Below, one piece after another: positions 5,081-5,469 of a stretch of DNA of 5,469 nucleotides. Under the pieces are notes generated by a model. The model searched no databases, was not told the DNA's origin, and was given only the letters and a program-made list of their open reading frames with translations. Position numbers and translations under genes: made by a program. The stretch spans positions 1-5,469 of the forward strand of contig JADLBA010000088.1 in NCBI GenBank assembly GCA_020848015.1, read 5' to 3'. The DNA comes from Crocinitomicaceae bacterium. Lineage in GTDB: Bacteria > Bacteroidota > Bacteroidia > Flavobacteriales_D > Sanyastnellaceae. Position 1 is the first letter of the stretch, and every line of letters begins with the position of its first letter.

Positions 5081-5469
5081 ATGAAAACTTTTTTTCCTTG
5101 TTTGCTTTCGCTATTACTTATTGTGAAAGTTTCAGCACAGTCCAATGGAGTTTCCATCAATAACTCCGGCGCAGTTCCAGATCCTTCTGCTATATTAGAT
5201 GTAAGCAGCACAACGAAAGGGGCGCTGATACCCCGCATGACACAAACAGAAAGAAATGCAATATCCAACCCAGCGCTTGGTCTGCAGGTTTTTAACACTA
5301 CTACGAACTGCCTGAATATGTGGAACGGGAGTACGTGGAAACAATCATGTTTTGATTGTGATTTTCAAAGCCCGACAGCATCCAATAATGGACCTATTTG
5401 CGAGGGATCCACACTGAATCTCTCTGCTGCAACTATTCCAGGGGCAGCCTACCAATGGACAGGGCCGAA
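5081..5469 (+). CDS. Third secreted Ig-repeat paralogue, C-terminus beyond right edge
   Basis: This open frame starts at the ATG at 5081 and is still open at the right edge, with about 129 codons seen. It begins with a signal peptide (MKTFFPCLLSLLLIVKVSA, probable cut before Gln20). The head module is at 23-88 (GVSIN, DVSSTTKGAL, PRM, GLQVFNTTTNC) and is about 82% identical by eye (54/66 residues) to that of the gene at 3160. The neck has CFDC in place of CGDC. The first Ig-like repeat begins with NNGPICEG and reaches YQWTGP before the sequence stops. By analogy it should continue through one or more Ig/PKD-like modules into its own C-terminal domain, which cannot be predicted from here. Coding status and family membership are secure. 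Confidence 0.88.
   Translation, partial: MKTFFPCLLSLLLIVKVSAQSNGVSINNSGAVPDPSAILDVSSTTKGALIPRMTQTERNAISNPALGLQVFNTTTNCLNMWNGSTWKQSCFDCDFQSPTASNNGPICEGSTLNLSAATIPGAAYQWTGP

Noticed and set aside
1..5469. CRISPR array, tRNA, rRNA, insertion sequence or phage genes
   Set aside because: No regularly spaced repeats, cloverleaf-like segments, rRNA sequence, transposase motifs or terminal inverted repeats were seen. The repeated sequence is explained by paralogous coding modules.

Overview
The window looks like a chromosomal segment from a member of the Bacteroidota, most likely a Chitinophaga/Sphingobacterium-like lineage. Four things point there: secreted proteins built from Ig-like/PKD-like modules of the type common in that phylum, a lipoprotein with an acidic stretch after the lipidated cysteine, upstream boxes matching the Bacteroidota -7 consensus TAnnTTTG, and no convincing Shine-Dalgarno sequences. 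The taxon is inferred; no rRNA or other marker gene is present.

Layout, left to right. (1) 1-389, minus strand: the first ~129 codons of a lipoprotein resembling the DUF4856 family, running off the left edge. (2) 390-626: divergent intergenic region with a good promoter for the lipoprotein and a weaker one for the next gene. (3) 627-2459, plus strand: a 610-aa secreted multidomain protein ending in a glycine-rich domain like that of the ALK/LTK receptors. (4) 2461-2501: a 16-bp hairpin with A- and T-tracts that can terminate both converging genes. (5) 2512-2904, minus strand: a 130-aa secreted lipocalin-like protein. (6) 2905-3159: divergent intergenic region with a promoter for the next gene. 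(7) 3160-4842, plus strand: a 560-aa paralogue of gene 3 with a different C-terminus (a PKD-like domain plus an unrecognised cysteine-rich domain). (8) 4853-4875: perfect hairpin after that gene. (9) 5081-5469, plus strand: the first ~129 codons of a third paralogue, cut by the right edge.

The main story is a tandem family of three secreted paralogues. Each has a signal peptide, a ~70-residue head module, a conserved cysteine-containing neck and Ig-like repeats. In the two complete members the shared part ends near residue 340 and is followed by unrelated C-terminal domains. This is the architecture expected of surface adhesins or fibres with a common stalk and exchangeable tips. Each paralogue seems to have its own promoter. 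Their function is inferred from architecture only; no catalytic motif is visible and neither complete member has a recognisable type IX secretion C-terminal domain.
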